A DNA stretch of 64,000 nucleotides from Stieleria magnilauensis (GCA_007753675.1 CP036432.1:6236394-6300393); one strand, 5' to 3'. Positions 28,416 through 37,056 are shown, counted from the first letter of the stretch. Notes: generated by a model from the sequence alone, not told the origin. Numbers and translations: made by a program.

Positions 28416-29195
28416 ATGACCCGAATGCAACAACCAACTGCCGTCGAAACCCAGTGGTGGAAGACGTTTTATGACGACGTGGCCATGGTGGTGCTGGCCG
28501 ATCAAGATCCCGACGTGATCCGAGATCAGGTCGACACCATCACACGCTTGACCGGCTTGTCGCAGGGACAATCGGCAATGGATCAGTGTTGCGGTCTGGG
28601 GCAACATGCGTGCGAGTTGGCAATCCGTAGTGTCGACGTGATCGGCATCGACCAATCGCCACTCTACATCGACCATGCCAGGCGGCTCGCCCGCGAACGT
28701 CATGGCGGAGCGGAATTTGTGGTCGCCGACGCGCTGACGTATCAACACGCCCCACCCGTCGATGTTGTTTATAACTGGCACAGCAGTTTTGGTTATTCAC
28801 GCGACGATGCGTGGAACCAGCAGATGCTTCACGCCGCGCGGCAATCGCTGCGTCCTGCGGGAGTGATGTTGCTGGAGTTTCCCAACATGTTGCATTTGCT
28901 GGCCAACTTTCAAACGTCGATTTCCTCGACGCACCCTGGCGGCGTCTCGTTGACACGCACGTCTCGGATCTGCGCGTCCACCGGTACGTTGCACCAGGTT
29001 TGGGAGTACCGCATGGACGACCGGTCGGTGCGCACCCATGAAAGTTCGCTCCGAATTTATTTGCCCGATCAGCTGATCCAAATGTTTCGCGACAGCGGAT
29101 TTGTCGACGTGAATGCTTTCTCGCCCTGCGGCGGCACGCTGGCCGCCGATTCTCCACGCTGTGTCATTGTTGGGAGCAATCCAAGTGTCGAATGA
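28416..29195 (+). CDS. Class I SAM-dependent methyltransferase
   Basis: The 259-residue product has the SAM-binding motif I in degenerate form (AMDQCCGLGQHACELA near residue 50), an acidic residue after strand 2 (VIGIDQSPLYIDHARR), and post-motif blocks VVADALTY and LRPAGVMLLEFPN. This fits a Methyltransf_11/25-type small-molecule methyltransferase. ATG 28416 and ATG 28425 are both possible; an in-frame TTG at 28383 is less likely. Its last codons overlap the next gene. Substrate unknown; being between asnB and an oxygenase in a tightly packed operon suggests tailoring of a small molecule. Confidence 0.85.
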   Translation: MTRMQQPTAVETQWWKTFYDDVAMVVLADQDPDVIRDQVDTITRLTGLSQGQSAMDQCCGLGQHACELAIRSVDVIGIDQSPLYIDHARRLARERHGGAEFVVADALTYQHAPPVDVVYNWHSSFGYSRDDAWNQQMLHAARQSLRPAGVMLLEFPNMLHLLANFQTSISSTHPGGVSLTRTSRICASTGTLHQVWEYRMDDRSVRTHESSLRIYLPDQLIQMFRDSGFVDVNAFSPCGGTLAADSPRCVIVGSNPSVE

Positions 29196-30045
29196 TTTCA
29201 TCCAACCCTACGAGGGTCAAACCGACGAAGCATTCCGGGCGGCGCTGTATGCCGGAACCGTCTTCCTGCTGCCGTCTTCGGAAACGACGCTGCGAATGCG
29301 CGACCATTGCTGGGATCGCGTTTGCCAAGTTTTTGGAGACGATCCCCGCAACGCCTCCAAACGCCTTTCCGGCGACCAACTGTTTCAGAAAGCCGGGCTG
29401 CTGCGACGCGAATTCTACGAATCCGATGTCTGTCGGCAGGGGATCGCGGATCTGTTGCGGCAAACCGGATGCGACGCAAATCAACATCTTTGCGATCCCG
29501 TCCGATTGCGTGTCATCACCGAGGGCGGTCACCACAATCCCGCTGCGGCACCGGTTTATTATGCCCATCGTGACACGTGGTACTCCAACCCGCAGTGCCA
29601 GATCACCTGGTGGATGCCGTTGCATCCGGTATCCAAATACGAGACGTTTTCGTTCCTGCCGTTTTACTTTGATCGAGCCGTGGACAATGACTCCGGTGGT
29701 TTCGATTATCGACAGTGGACATCCAAAGGCACCGATTTGAAGATCGGTTGGCAGGATGCCGAAGCCGGTCGCCGGGAACTCTATCCGCGATTGCAAGAAT
29801 CGTTGCCGCAGGCGCAGCGGGTCGCGTTCGAAGCACAGGCGGGGGAGGTGATTGTGTTTTCCGGCCAGCATCTCCATCAAACCGTGCCGATCGAATCGGG
29901 CGAAACTCGACTGAGCATCGACTTTCGAACCGTTTGCTTGCCAGATCACGACAAGGGGTTGGGGCCGAAGAACGTCGACAATCGTTCGACCGGTGATGCA
30001 TTGGCCGGACACATCCCCGTCTCGCCGGCGGATCGAGGGCCATGA
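29185..30045 (+). CDS. Fe(II)/2-oxoglutarate-dependent oxygenase-like protein (phytanoyl-CoA dioxygenase type)
   Basis: Putative non-haem iron oxygenase hydroxylating a small substrate at the cost of 2-oxoglutarate. The 286-residue product has an HxD pair (AHRDTW, His128/Asp130) and a distal His231 plus Arg242 in GQHLHQTVPIESGETRLSIDFR, the spacing expected for the iron facial triad and 2-oxoglutarate anchor. GTG 29185 is chosen because GGGAG lies 9 bases upstream and the ATG at 29113 is deep inside the methyltransferase gene. The gene overlaps the methyltransferase by 11 bp and the A-T-R gene by 4 bp. Exact subfamily uncertain; not all such proteins are active oxygenases. Confidence 0.75.
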   Translation: MSNDFIQPYEGQTDEAFRAALYAGTVFLLPSSETTLRMRDHCWDRVCQVFGDDPRNASKRLSGDQLFQKAGLLRREFYESDVCRQGIADLLRQTGCDANQHLCDPVRLRVITEGGHHNPAAAPVYYAHRDTWYSNPQCQITWWMPLHPVSKYETFSFLPFYFDRAVDNDSGGFDYRQWTSKGTDLKIGWQDAEAGRRELYPRLQESLPQAQRVAFEAQAGEVIVFSGQHLHQTVPIESGETRLSIDFRTVCLPDHDKGLGPKNVDNRSTGDALAGHIPVSPADRGP

Positions 30046-32987
30046 CGGATCCGTTTTGGATTGAATTTGACCGGGTCGCGATCGAAGCTCCCGAACAAGT
30101 CGCGATCGAACAGGACGACTGTCGCCGCTGCAGCTATCGTGAACTGCAATCGATGTCGCGTGAAATCGCCGACTTGATCCATCGCGCGAACATCGCGCGG
30201 CAAAGCGTGATTGCCATTCGAATCGAAAAGTCGATCGAATATGTCGCCAGCCTGATCGGAATTTGGCGAGCCGGTTGCGCCGCGCTGCCGCTGCCTGACG
30301 TGATCCCCGAAGCAGTGCGAAACGCGAACGCTCGGCGGGCGGGGATCGCGGCAACATTGCATCCCGATTCGTTGTCGTCACTGGGAGTCAAATTAGAGGT
30401 CTCGTGTGATCGGTCCGTTCGGCAAGGCACCGAATTGGCGTACATCTTCTTCACGTCGGGATCGACGGGCGCACCGAAGGGCGTCGCGGTCACGCACCTC
30501 GGATTGGTGCCGGTCCTGAACGATCAGATCCAAGCGTTTCAGCTCGATCCAAAGACGCGTTCACTTTTTTATCTTTCGATTTGTTTTGATGCGTCGATTT
30601 CGGACATCGGAACGGTGCTGTTGGCCGGTGGCACCTTGGTGATCGAGTCTGATATTCAAGCCTTGCCGCCGCAGGCACTGATGCGACGAATCGAACATCG
30701 AGGCATCACTTACGCCGACTTGCCGCCTGCCGTGGTTTCCCAAATCGGGAAACAGAAATGCGACCTCCCTGAATCGCTGGTGACCGTTGTGGTCGGTGGC
30801 GAAGTCTGTTCCGCCGAAGGGATTGATTGGTTTTCCAGCCAGTTGAGTCTGTTCAATGTCTACGGGCCGACCGAAGCGACCGTGTGCACCAGCATCAAAA
30901 TATGCCGACCGGGAGAACTGCCGACGCTTGGAACACCGATCGCCGGCATGCAGTATCACGTCGAACCGGTTGATGGCGGCGTTTCCGATCGCAGCAGCGC
31001 GACGGCAGATGGAGCACCGACAGTCAATGACGAAGGTGAATTGTGGATCGCCGGTCCAGGATTGGCCGCCGGCTATGTCAACGATCCGCCATTGACCGCC
31101 CAGAAGTTTGTCATTCGCGGATCGACCCGCTGGTACCGAACGGGCGATCGCGTTCGCCGGAATGCCTCGGGCGAATGCGTTTTCCTAGGTCGACTCGACC
31201 GGCAGTTTAAATTGCTCGGAAAGCTCGTCGAACCGGAAGAGATCCGCAAACGCATCCTGGAACATCCGTCGGTCTCTGAAACAGCCATCGTGCCGCTGCG
31301 GGATGAACGCGGATCGGTTCGCGCGATCGCGGCAATCGTCAGCCCGAGTCATTCGGTGGGACTGTGTGTGCCATCACTGCGAGAACATTTGCAGAACACG
31401 TTGCCGCGCTGGATGGTTCCGACGACGATCAAAGTCGTCGATGCGATGAAGAAGACTGCGACAGGAAAAGTGGACGTTGCTGCGGCGTCCGCCTTGGTGA
31501 ACGCGTCAGAGACTGAACTGCAGGCTGCGCCAGAGTCCCCAGCAGCTGCACTCCTTCGTTCGCTGTGGGTGAAAGTGCTCGGACACGACGGATTCGGATG
31601 GGATGATCCCTTTGACTCCGCCGGCGGTAGCTCATTGGCGGCCATGGAACTGCTCGCGGCGGCCGAAGCGAACGGCCTGGCATTGAATTCCGCAAACCTA
31701 CAACACCAAACGCTACGCGAGAGCTTGCGTGATTGCGAATCAACCTGCGCCGCCACGACCGCTAGTTTAAACTCAATCGTGCAGCAATTGTCGGTCGCGG
31801 CTCCCGACCTGCCCGTCATTGAACCGATCAACAACCGTGATCGAGTGATCTTGCTGACCGGGGGAACCGGATTTTTGGGCACCTGGGTGATCGACGCATT
31901 GCTGCGGGAAAATCACGGAACAAAACTCATCTGTCTGGTTCGTGCCAACGATTCGACGCAGGCGCTGCAGCGAATCAACCATTCGCGGAAAACGTTTTTG
32001 GGAAGCGATGTCAATTCGCTCGGCCCCGATGACGTTCAGCCGATTTGCGGCGATCTCGCGGCGCACCAGTTCGGTTTGTCGGATCACCAGTGGGCGCGCA
32101 TCGCCGATCAGGCCACCGACCTTGTCCATTTGGCTGCCCGGGTTCATCTGCTTGATGATTTCCAGACGATGCGTTCGGTCAATCTGGACTCGCTGCCGAC
32201 GCTCGCGCGGCTGGCCTGCGATCGAAGGCCCAAGGCCATTCACTACGCGTCGACATTGTCGGTTTTCGTGGCGACCGACCGCGAAGAAACATGTTACGAC
32301 GAGATGGATCGATTGGAGACACCGGCACGGGTGTTTGGCGGGTACGGCCAGACCAAGTGGGCGGCCGAGAAGTTGTTGTGGTCGATCGCGGGAACGCAAA
32401 CCCCGGCGATCTATCGGTTGGGACTGTTGACCGGAGACACAAAACACGGCGTCGGCGGCCTTCACGACCAGCTGGCCATGTTCACGCGGGGAATCGCGTT
32501 GCTGGGGCAATACCCCGAAGGCATCGACGACTTTTGTTTTGACGTGACACCGGTGGATCAAGCGGCGCACGCAATCATCCGCCTCTTGCTCGACAACCAT
32601 TCCGGTGCGTTCCACCTGTGCGGTCCGCAACCGGTTTCCGCGTCGCGTTGGCTCGGGGCGATGCAACGAGTGGGGATTGATTTGGCACCGGTATCGCGTC
32701 AGCATTTCCAATGCACGGCAGATCGCTACCAACGGGATGAAACGAACACGGACGTCGACCGTCGGGACGTCGCGGCGGCTTGCCTGGCGTTGAACAATCG
32801 AACGACGGCTTCAGATAATCACCGAGCGATGGATTTGTTTTTGGCGACGAAGACTCGATTCGATGCGTCGCGGGCAAACCATGTGCTGCAACCCACTGGG
32901 GATCAGATCCGTCCGGTCAGTGATCGGCAACTGGAGACAATGGCGAGTGTGATGTTGGAATCGATCCGAAGGAGGGCGGAGGCATGA
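30042..32987 (+). CDS. Single-module A-T-R enzyme: adenylation, carrier and thioester-reductase domains
   Basis: NRPS-like enzyme that activates a carboxylic acid as AMP ester, loads it on a phosphopantetheine arm and releases it reductively as an aldehyde or alcohol. In the 981 residues the adenylation core motifs are A3 FTSGSTGAPKG (138), A4 FDAS (about 185), A5 NVYGPTEAT (273), A6 GELWIAGPG, A7 YRTGDR, A8 GRLDRQFKLLG and A10 TATGK. The carrier site is DSAGGSSLAAME with the serine near 529. The reductase has LLTGGTGFLG (604), a conserved Ser/Thr stretch (HYASTLS) and YGQTK (767). There is no condensation or ketosynthase domain, as in lysine-reductase, carboxylate-reductase or pyrazine-forming A-T-R enzymes. 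No phosphopantetheinyl transferase is nearby. The start overlaps the oxygenase stop (ATGA). Confidence 0.92.
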   Translation: MTDPFWIEFDRVAIEAPEQVAIEQDDCRRCSYRELQSMSREIADLIHRANIARQSVIAIRIEKSIEYVASLIGIWRAGCAALPLPDVIPEAVRNANARRAGIAATLHPDSLSSLGVKLEVSCDRSVRQGTELAYIFFTSGSTGAPKGVAVTHLGLVPVLNDQIQAFQLDPKTRSLFYLSICFDASISDIGTVLLAGGTLVIESDIQALPPQALMRRIEHRGITYADLPPAVVSQIGKQKCDLPESLVTVVVGGEVCSAEGIDWFSSQLSLFNVYGPTEATVCTSIKICRPGELPTLGTPIAGMQYHVEPVDGGVSDRSSATADGAPTVNDEGELWIAGPGLAAGYVNDPPLTAQKFVIRGSTRWYRTGDRVRRNASGECVFLGRLDRQFKLLGKLVEPEEIRKRILEHPSVSETAIVPLRDERGSVRAIAAIVSPSHSVGLCVPSLREHLQNTLPRWMVPTTIKVVDAMKKTATGKVDVAAASALVNASETELQAAPESPAAALLRSLWVKVLGHDGFGWDDPFDSAGGSSLAAMELLAAAEANGLALNSANLQHQTLRESLRDCESTCAATTASLNSIVQQLSVAAPDLPVIEPINNRDRVILLTGGTGFLGTWVIDALLRENHGTKLICLVRANDSTQALQRINHSRKTFLGSDVNSLGPDDVQPICGDLAAHQFGLSDHQWARIADQATDLVHLAARVHLLDDFQTMRSVNLDSLPTLARLACDRRPKAIHYASTLSVFVATDREETCYDEMDRLETPARVFGGYGQTKWAAEKLLWSIAGTQTPAIYRLGLLTGDTKHGVGGLHDQLAMFTRGIALLGQYPEGIDDFCFDVTPVDQAAHAIIRLLLDNHSGAFHLCGPQPVSASRWLGAMQRVGIDLAPVSRQHFQCTADRYQRDETNTDVDRRDVAAACLALNNRTTASDNHRAMDLFLATKTRFDASRANHVLQPTGDQIRPVSDRQLETMASVMLESIRRRAEA

Positions 32988-33958
32988 CGACGGGAATGGT
33001 GTTGGGAAAGTTCTTGCCGCCTCACCTGGGGCATGCGTATCTCGTTGATTTCGCGCGGCACTATGTCGACGACTTGACGGTCGTCGTCGGCACGCTTGCC
33101 GCAGAGCCGATACCTGGCGCCCGACGCTACGAGTGGATGCGAGAAATGTTCGCCGGAACGGGAACGCGTGTGGTACATCTGGACCAGGAACTGCCGCAAG
33201 ACCCATCGGAACACCCTGATTTTTGGCGACTCTGGGAGGACGCGCTGCGCCCTTTGCTTCCCCAGCGGTTGGACTACGTTTTTGCTTCGGAACCGTACGG
33301 GTGGAAATTGGCCGAGGTATTGGGAGCACAGTTCGTGCAAGTGGACATCGATCGCAGCGTGATGCCGGTCAGTGGAACCAAGGTCCGCGAAAAGCCCCTC
33401 GCCCATTGGCGATATCTTCCGCCTTGTGTGCGGAGTCACTTTGTTCGACGCGTCAGTGTTTTCGGTCCTGAATCAACCGGCAAGAGCACGCTGGCGAAAG
33501 ACTTGGCGGAACATTTTCGCACCATCGCCGTTCCCGAGTATGCACGCACGTTGATCGAGTCCCAGCAGGGACGGATTGAAGCCGCTGACATTACACGCAT
33601 TGCGCGTGGGCAAGCTGCCAGTGAAGATGCCTTGGCTCGGGCGGCCGACCGCGTGTTGTTTTGCGACACGGACTTGTTGTTGACGACGATCTGGAGTGAT
33701 TGGCTGTTCGACGATTGCCCAGACGAAGTCACCCGTGAAGCAGGACGGCGAACCTACGATCTGACCCTGTTGACCGACGTGGACGTGCCTTGGGTGGAAG
33801 ACCAGGTTCGCTACCTGCCCCGAGACCGCAGCAACTTTTTCCAGCGATGTGAAACGGTGCTGCAAGCACACCAGCGACGTTACGTCGTATTGCGAGGTTC
33901 CTGGAAAGAGAGATTCCAAACGGCCGTTGATGCGTTGGACGCATTGCTGACGGAGTGA
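32984..33958 (+). CDS. nadR: NadR-like bifunctional NMN adenylyltransferase / ribosylnicotinamide kinase
   Basis: Two catalytic halves in 324 residues. The N-terminal nucleotidyltransferase has GKFLPPHLGHAYLV (the HxGH family motif) and PVSGTKVRE (ISGTxxR-type), which in NadR join NMN and ATP to NAD. The C-terminal half is a P-loop kinase with FGPESTGKSTLAK (Walker A, about 160) that in NadR phosphorylates nicotinamide riboside. The N-terminal helix-turn-helix repressor domain of enterobacterial NadR is absent. The ATG overlaps the A-T-R stop (ATGA), so the two proteins are made from one transcript. It could be a salvage gene that joined the operon, or could supply cofactor or an unusual nucleotide step to the pathway. 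Confidence 0.88.
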   Translation: MTTGMVLGKFLPPHLGHAYLVDFARHYVDDLTVVVGTLAAEPIPGARRYEWMREMFAGTGTRVVHLDQELPQDPSEHPDFWRLWEDALRPLLPQRLDYVFASEPYGWKLAEVLGAQFVQVDIDRSVMPVSGTKVREKPLAHWRYLPPCVRSHFVRRVSVFGPESTGKSTLAKDLAEHFRTIAVPEYARTLIESQQGRIEAADITRIARGQAASEDALARAADRVLFCDTDLLLTTIWSDWLFDDCPDEVTREAGRRTYDLTLLTDVDVPWVEDQVRYLPRDRSNFFQRCETVLQAHQRRYVVLRGSWKERFQTAVDALDALLTE

Positions 33959-34045
33959 TCCATGATGCCGCAATTATGTCGGTCATGCTGTGCAGGACGA
34001 CCGCCTGACACCAAATCATGTGAATGGGGAAACCATTTCACGGCA

Positions 34046-34125
34046 TTTGCCCAGAGGGCATGCACAACATAGCCTGGGGTCAGGGAACGAGCGCAGCGTA
34101 GTGACCGCCACCCCAGGCTACGTTG
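34046..34125. repeat. AGCCTGGGG-type dispersed repeat with inverted arms, copy 1
   Basis: Starts TTTGCCCAGAGGGCATGCA and continues into CAACATAGCCTGGGGT (34065-34080), whose complement with one mismatch, ACCCCAGGCTACGTTG, lies at 34110-34125. The spacer contains GAACGAGCGCAGCG. A related copy starts at 52681 (TTTGCCCAAGGGGCATGCA ... ATAGCCTGGGG). Non-coding; a hairpin of 16 bp is possible in DNA or RNA. Confidence 0.7.
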
Positions 34126-34291
34126 TTGATCGCCGTTGGCGAACCGAGCGGAGTGAACCGCAGTGCCGCAAGGGACTAAAAACTCGAATCGTTCACCGCC
34201 GCATCGCATACAAGAAAGATATCCCGCGCAGTCCAGGCACAGCCTGCCCTACGATGCCAATCACAACCGCCCGACAACCCCTGCGGATCAA

Positions 34292-34501
34292 CGCTGTGAA
34301 GCATTTTTTTCCTGCGTTTGACGAGGTGTTAGCGGCAGGGCGCAAGCGATCGGGTCCCTCATCGTTCCCGAAGCACCGGAGGGCTCGCGCCCTGCCGCTA
34401 AAAAATGAGGTATTAGCAGCAGGGCGCAAGCGCTCCGGTCGCTCATCGTTCCCGAAACACCGGAGGGCTCGCGCCCTACCGCTAAAAAATGCTTCACAGC
34501 G
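34292..34501. repeat. Dispersed nested palindromic repeat, copy 2 with doubled inner cassette
   Basis: Begins CGCTGTGAAGCATTTTTT and ends AAAAAATGCTTCACAGCG, the same outer arms as at 1488-1613. Between them are two tandem inner cassettes, each an inverted pair of (A)GCAGGGCGCAAGCG-type and CTCGCGCCCTRCCGC-type arms around TCATCGTTCCCGAARCACCGG. The inner core is inverted relative to copy 1. The second cassette is slightly diverged, so the duplication is not brand new. Confidence 0.82.
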
Positions 34502-34519
34502 TTGCCCTGCGGGTTAACG

Positions 34520-35611
34520 TCATTGGCCCAGCGGCCAACCGGGCAGCGTTCCGCAGGATTGAAGGGCCAGCACGGCCAACGCACTTCCCGTGTTGGAAAT
34601 CAGATTACCGGCGTCGTTGACGGGGGAACGCGTGAACCACTTTCCGCTTTCGCGTTGATGGGTGAGCAACCACTCGACGCCACGTTTCAATCGCGGATCG
34701 TCCGCCGGCACGCCCAGTTCACGGCTGATCACGATCACCAATCCGGTGCCGTAGGCGTCACTGGTCTGGACGTCCAAGGGTTCGCCGTCGTCGCGCTGCA
34801 GACCTTTCCAGTCGGACAAGAAACCGGACGTCGACCACCCTCCGTCGGGGCGTTGTAGGGCGAGCAGTTGCTGCAGCGTTCTCGCCCGTTGTTCGTCGTC
34901 GGCGATACCGTCGATCCGCAGCGAGCACCAAGCGATCATGGCTCGGTGATGCAGTGATTTGGGCGGGTCATGTTCCAAATAGTGACGGAGTTTGACCAGA
35001 CCCGCGCGGGCTGCTTCCGTTTCGGCATAGCCGTCCGGTGCGATCCCGACGGTGAGTGCCGCGAGTGTGACGCCGTAATGGTCGTCGATCTCCATCGGCG
35101 CATAGTCACAATCCGGCCAAACCCATCCGCCGTCTTCACGCTGCACCGTCCACATCAGATCCAACACCTCGCGGGCGACCGGGCTGAGCTCGCCCGTGGT
35201 CTGCACGTCGTTGAACGTCAATGCAGCTGCGACGACGATCGTCCAAAACCCGTGTCGCTCTGAGGGTCCCTTGTTCTTCCAACGCACCTTGGGGTATTGC
35301 TCGAAGAACTCACGAACCTCCCCCGAGTCCTGTTGGATCGACGCCAGAGCCGGTCGGGCGAACAGATAGGGCATATTCGTGTGGCAGGTCACACATTTCT
35401 TTTCTTTCTGCCAGGTCAGCGCGGCACGATCCAAATAAATCGCCGCCTGCTTGGCTGAAAACTGTTCCGCCAAGGGTTCATCGGCGGTGATGGGCTCACG
35501 CTCCGCGGGGACGGATTGCAGCGTGACGATGCCTTGGGCGTGGGCGAGTGAGGCGACGAAACACGAGAGGAACCCGAAAAACACCGCGGCAGCTTGTTGC
35601 TTCGTCGTCAT
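34520..35611 (-). CDS. Secreted squalene-cyclase-fold (prenyltransferase-like repeat) protein with a CxxCH motif
   Basis: The 363-residue product from ATG 35611 starts with a signal peptide (AAAVFFGFLSCFVASLAHA, cleavage near 26). A CVTCHTNMPYLFARPAL stretch near residue 76 gives one c-type haem-binding CxxCH, and the remainder shows (alpha/alpha) barrel repeats with QxxDGGW-type motifs (QREDGGWVWP, QRPDGGWSTSG, QRESGKWF) as in squalene-hopene cyclase-like and terpenoid-cyclase-fold proteins. The catalytic DxDD of true cyclases is not apparent, so a cyclase activity is unlikely. The frame extends upstream to 35719 without a signal sequence. Function unknown; a periplasmic electron-transfer or binding role would fit. 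Confidence 0.8.
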   Translation of the reverse strand: MTTKQQAAAVFFGFLSCFVASLAHAQGIVTLQSVPAEREPITADEPLAEQFSAKQAAIYLDRAALTWQKEKKCVTCHTNMPYLFARPALASIQQDSGEVREFFEQYPKVRWKNKGPSERHGFWTIVVAAALTFNDVQTTGELSPVAREVLDLMWTVQREDGGWVWPDCDYAPMEIDDHYGVTLAALTVGIAPDGYAETEAARAGLVKLRHYLEHDPPKSLHHRAMIAWCSLRIDGIADDEQRARTLQQLLALQRPDGGWSTSGFLSDWKGLQRDDGEPLDVQTSDAYGTGLVIVISRELGVPADDPRLKRGVEWLLTHQRESGKWFTRSPVNDAGNLISNTGSALAVLALQSCGTLPGWPLGQ

Positions 35612-35814
35612 CGATCGCCCTGTTGAGCTTGGGGAGCGTGCCTTGACGGCACGTCGATTCATTTCTCCTGGTCCGTCAAGATTCCCGGTTTTGCCACCTA
35701 GCCTGACGAGACCTGCCAAACTATACCGTAAACTGCAGCGCCGTAGCGGATTGCGTACTGACGCTACAGCGGGCAGACGTCGCAGCTGGAACCCTCGCCA
35801 AGGAAATGCCGGTC

Positions 35815-37038
35815 ATGAAAATACTGGTTGCCGACGACTCGGCGATGATGCGGCATGTGTTGGTCGAGTCGCTGAAACAATGGGATTATGAAATCGTCGC
35901 AACCGAGAACGGTGCCGAGGCCTGGGAGCGTTACCAACAGGAGCGTTTTCCGCTCGTGCTGAGCGATTGGATGATGCCCGAAATGGATGGGTTGGAACTG
36001 GTCACGCGGATCCGCGCCAGTCAGGCGACCGACTACACCTACATCATCCTGCTGACGGCGAAATCGGAAAAAGAGGATTTGGTGCATGCGATGGAGGCTG
36101 GGGCGGATGATTTTCTGATCAAGCCATGTGATACCGAGGAGTTGCGTGTGCGTGTCCGCGAAGGCGAGCGGATCATCCGGCTGGAACAATCGCTGGCCGA
36201 ACAGAACCGCCGACTCCGCGAAACGCAAGCCGCGTTGGTGCAAAGCGAGAAACTCGCAGGTCTGGGACAACTGGCCGCCGGCATGGCGCATGAAATCAAC
36301 AACCCGATCTCCATCGTCGCCAATAATTTGTCGGTGCTCCGCCGCGAAGTCGCCGTCCTGGCCGAAACCCTTTCCAGCTACCGCCGGCTGAGTGAAACGT
36401 TGGTAGCGGCCCGACCGGATCTGGCTGACGAAATTCGTCAGTTGGAAGAGGACTGCGATTGGGAATGGACCGAAGAAAACCTGCCGCGGCTGTTTGAAAG
36501 TTCGTCCAAGGGACTCAAACGGGTTCGCGACATCGTCAATAATCTTCGCGATTTCGCTCGACTGGACGAAGCCGAACTCGATGAGATGGATATCAACGCG
36601 GCGATCACGTCGACCCTGCAAGTGCTGGCCCACAAAATGAAAGCCGGCCAAGTCTCCGTGGAAAAGTGCCTGCGCGACGATTTGCCGCGCGTGACTTGCC
36701 ATCCGGCCAAGATCCATCAGGTACTGTACAATCTATTGCTAAACGGCATCCAAGCAACCGCGCCCGGTGGGCGCGTGGTTGTGCGGACGTCCGCGGACGA
36801 GGAAGGAACGATCACCGTCGAAGTGGAAGATCATGGCAGTGGCATCGAAGCCGAGCACCTGCCACGCATTTTCGATCCATTTTTCACGACTAGACCGGTC
36901 GGCGGGGGAACCGGTTTAGGCCTGGCGATCAGTTACGAGATCGTCCGTGACCATGGCGGTACGATCGAAGTGGAAAGCGAAATGGGGCGGGGAAGCACCT
37001 TCCGTGTGACGCTACCGCCACGCCCCAAAACCGAGTGA
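35815..37038 (+). CDS. Receiver-histidine kinase (REC-HisKA-HATPase) without sensor or membrane domain
   Basis: Cytoplasmic kinase regulated by its own receiver domain. From ATG 35815 (407 residues; ATG 35806 also possible) the REC domain covers residues 1-118 with the acidic pair ADDS and phosphoacceptor Asp51 in [11 protein letters not shown], and the conserved Lys in LIKPCD. A coiled coil (about 125-150) leads to the H-box [11 protein letters not shown] (His159). ATP-binding boxes follow: [10 protein letters not shown] (N), EDHGSGI (G1), [17 protein letters not shown] (F/G2). No transmembrane segment is seen. The next gene encodes a stand-alone REC protein only about 20 bp downstream, probably its partner. 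Confidence 0.92.
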   Translation: MKILVADDSAMMRHVLVESLKQWDYEIVATENGAEAWERYQQERFPLVLSDWMMPEMDGLELVTRIRASQATDYTYIILLTAKSEKEDLVHAMEAGADDFLIKPCDTEELRVRVREGERIIRLEQSLAEQNRRLRETQAALVQSEKLAGLGQLAAGMAHEINNPISIVANNLSVLRREVAVLAETLSSYRRLSETLVAARPDLADEIRQLEEDCDWEWTEENLPRLFESSSKGLKRVRDIVNNLRDFARLDEAELDEMDINAAITSTLQVLAHKMKAGQVSVEKCLRDDLPRVTCHPAKIHQVLYNLLLNGIQATAPGGRVVVRTSADEEGTITVEVEDHGSGIEAEHLPRIFDPFFTTRPVGGGTGLGLAISYEIVRDHGGTIEVESEMGRGSTFRVTLPPRPKTE

Positions 37039-37056
37039 CATTTGCGTGGAGTGACG

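Larger units (their letters stand above)
33959..34519. other. Repeat-rich intergenic region
   Basis: About 560 bp between the stop of the nadR-like gene and the stop of the convergent cyclase-fold gene. It holds one copy of the AGCCTGGGG repeat (34046-34125) and a double copy of the nested palindromic element (34292-34501). The remaining sequence has only short open frames that read through the repeats. Any terminator for the biosynthetic operon would be expected here, but I see no classic GC stem with a T-run. Confidence 0.6.

Noticed and set aside
29164..30381. A 405-codon open frame on the minus strand
   Set aside because: Antisense to the oxygenase and A-T-R genes, both supported by active-site motifs; GC-rich third positions make such shadows common here.
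31773..32732. A 319-codon open frame on the minus strand
   Set aside because: Antisense to the reductase domain of the A-T-R enzyme; no signal, domain or ribosome-binding site.
34292..34501. CRISPR array
   Set aside because: The region has repeated segments, but these are inverted and nested, with no unique spacers of uniform length and no cas genes nearby.
34520..35611. True squalene-hopene cyclase
   Set aside because: The catalytic DxDD motif is not visible and the length (363) is about half of a real cyclase.
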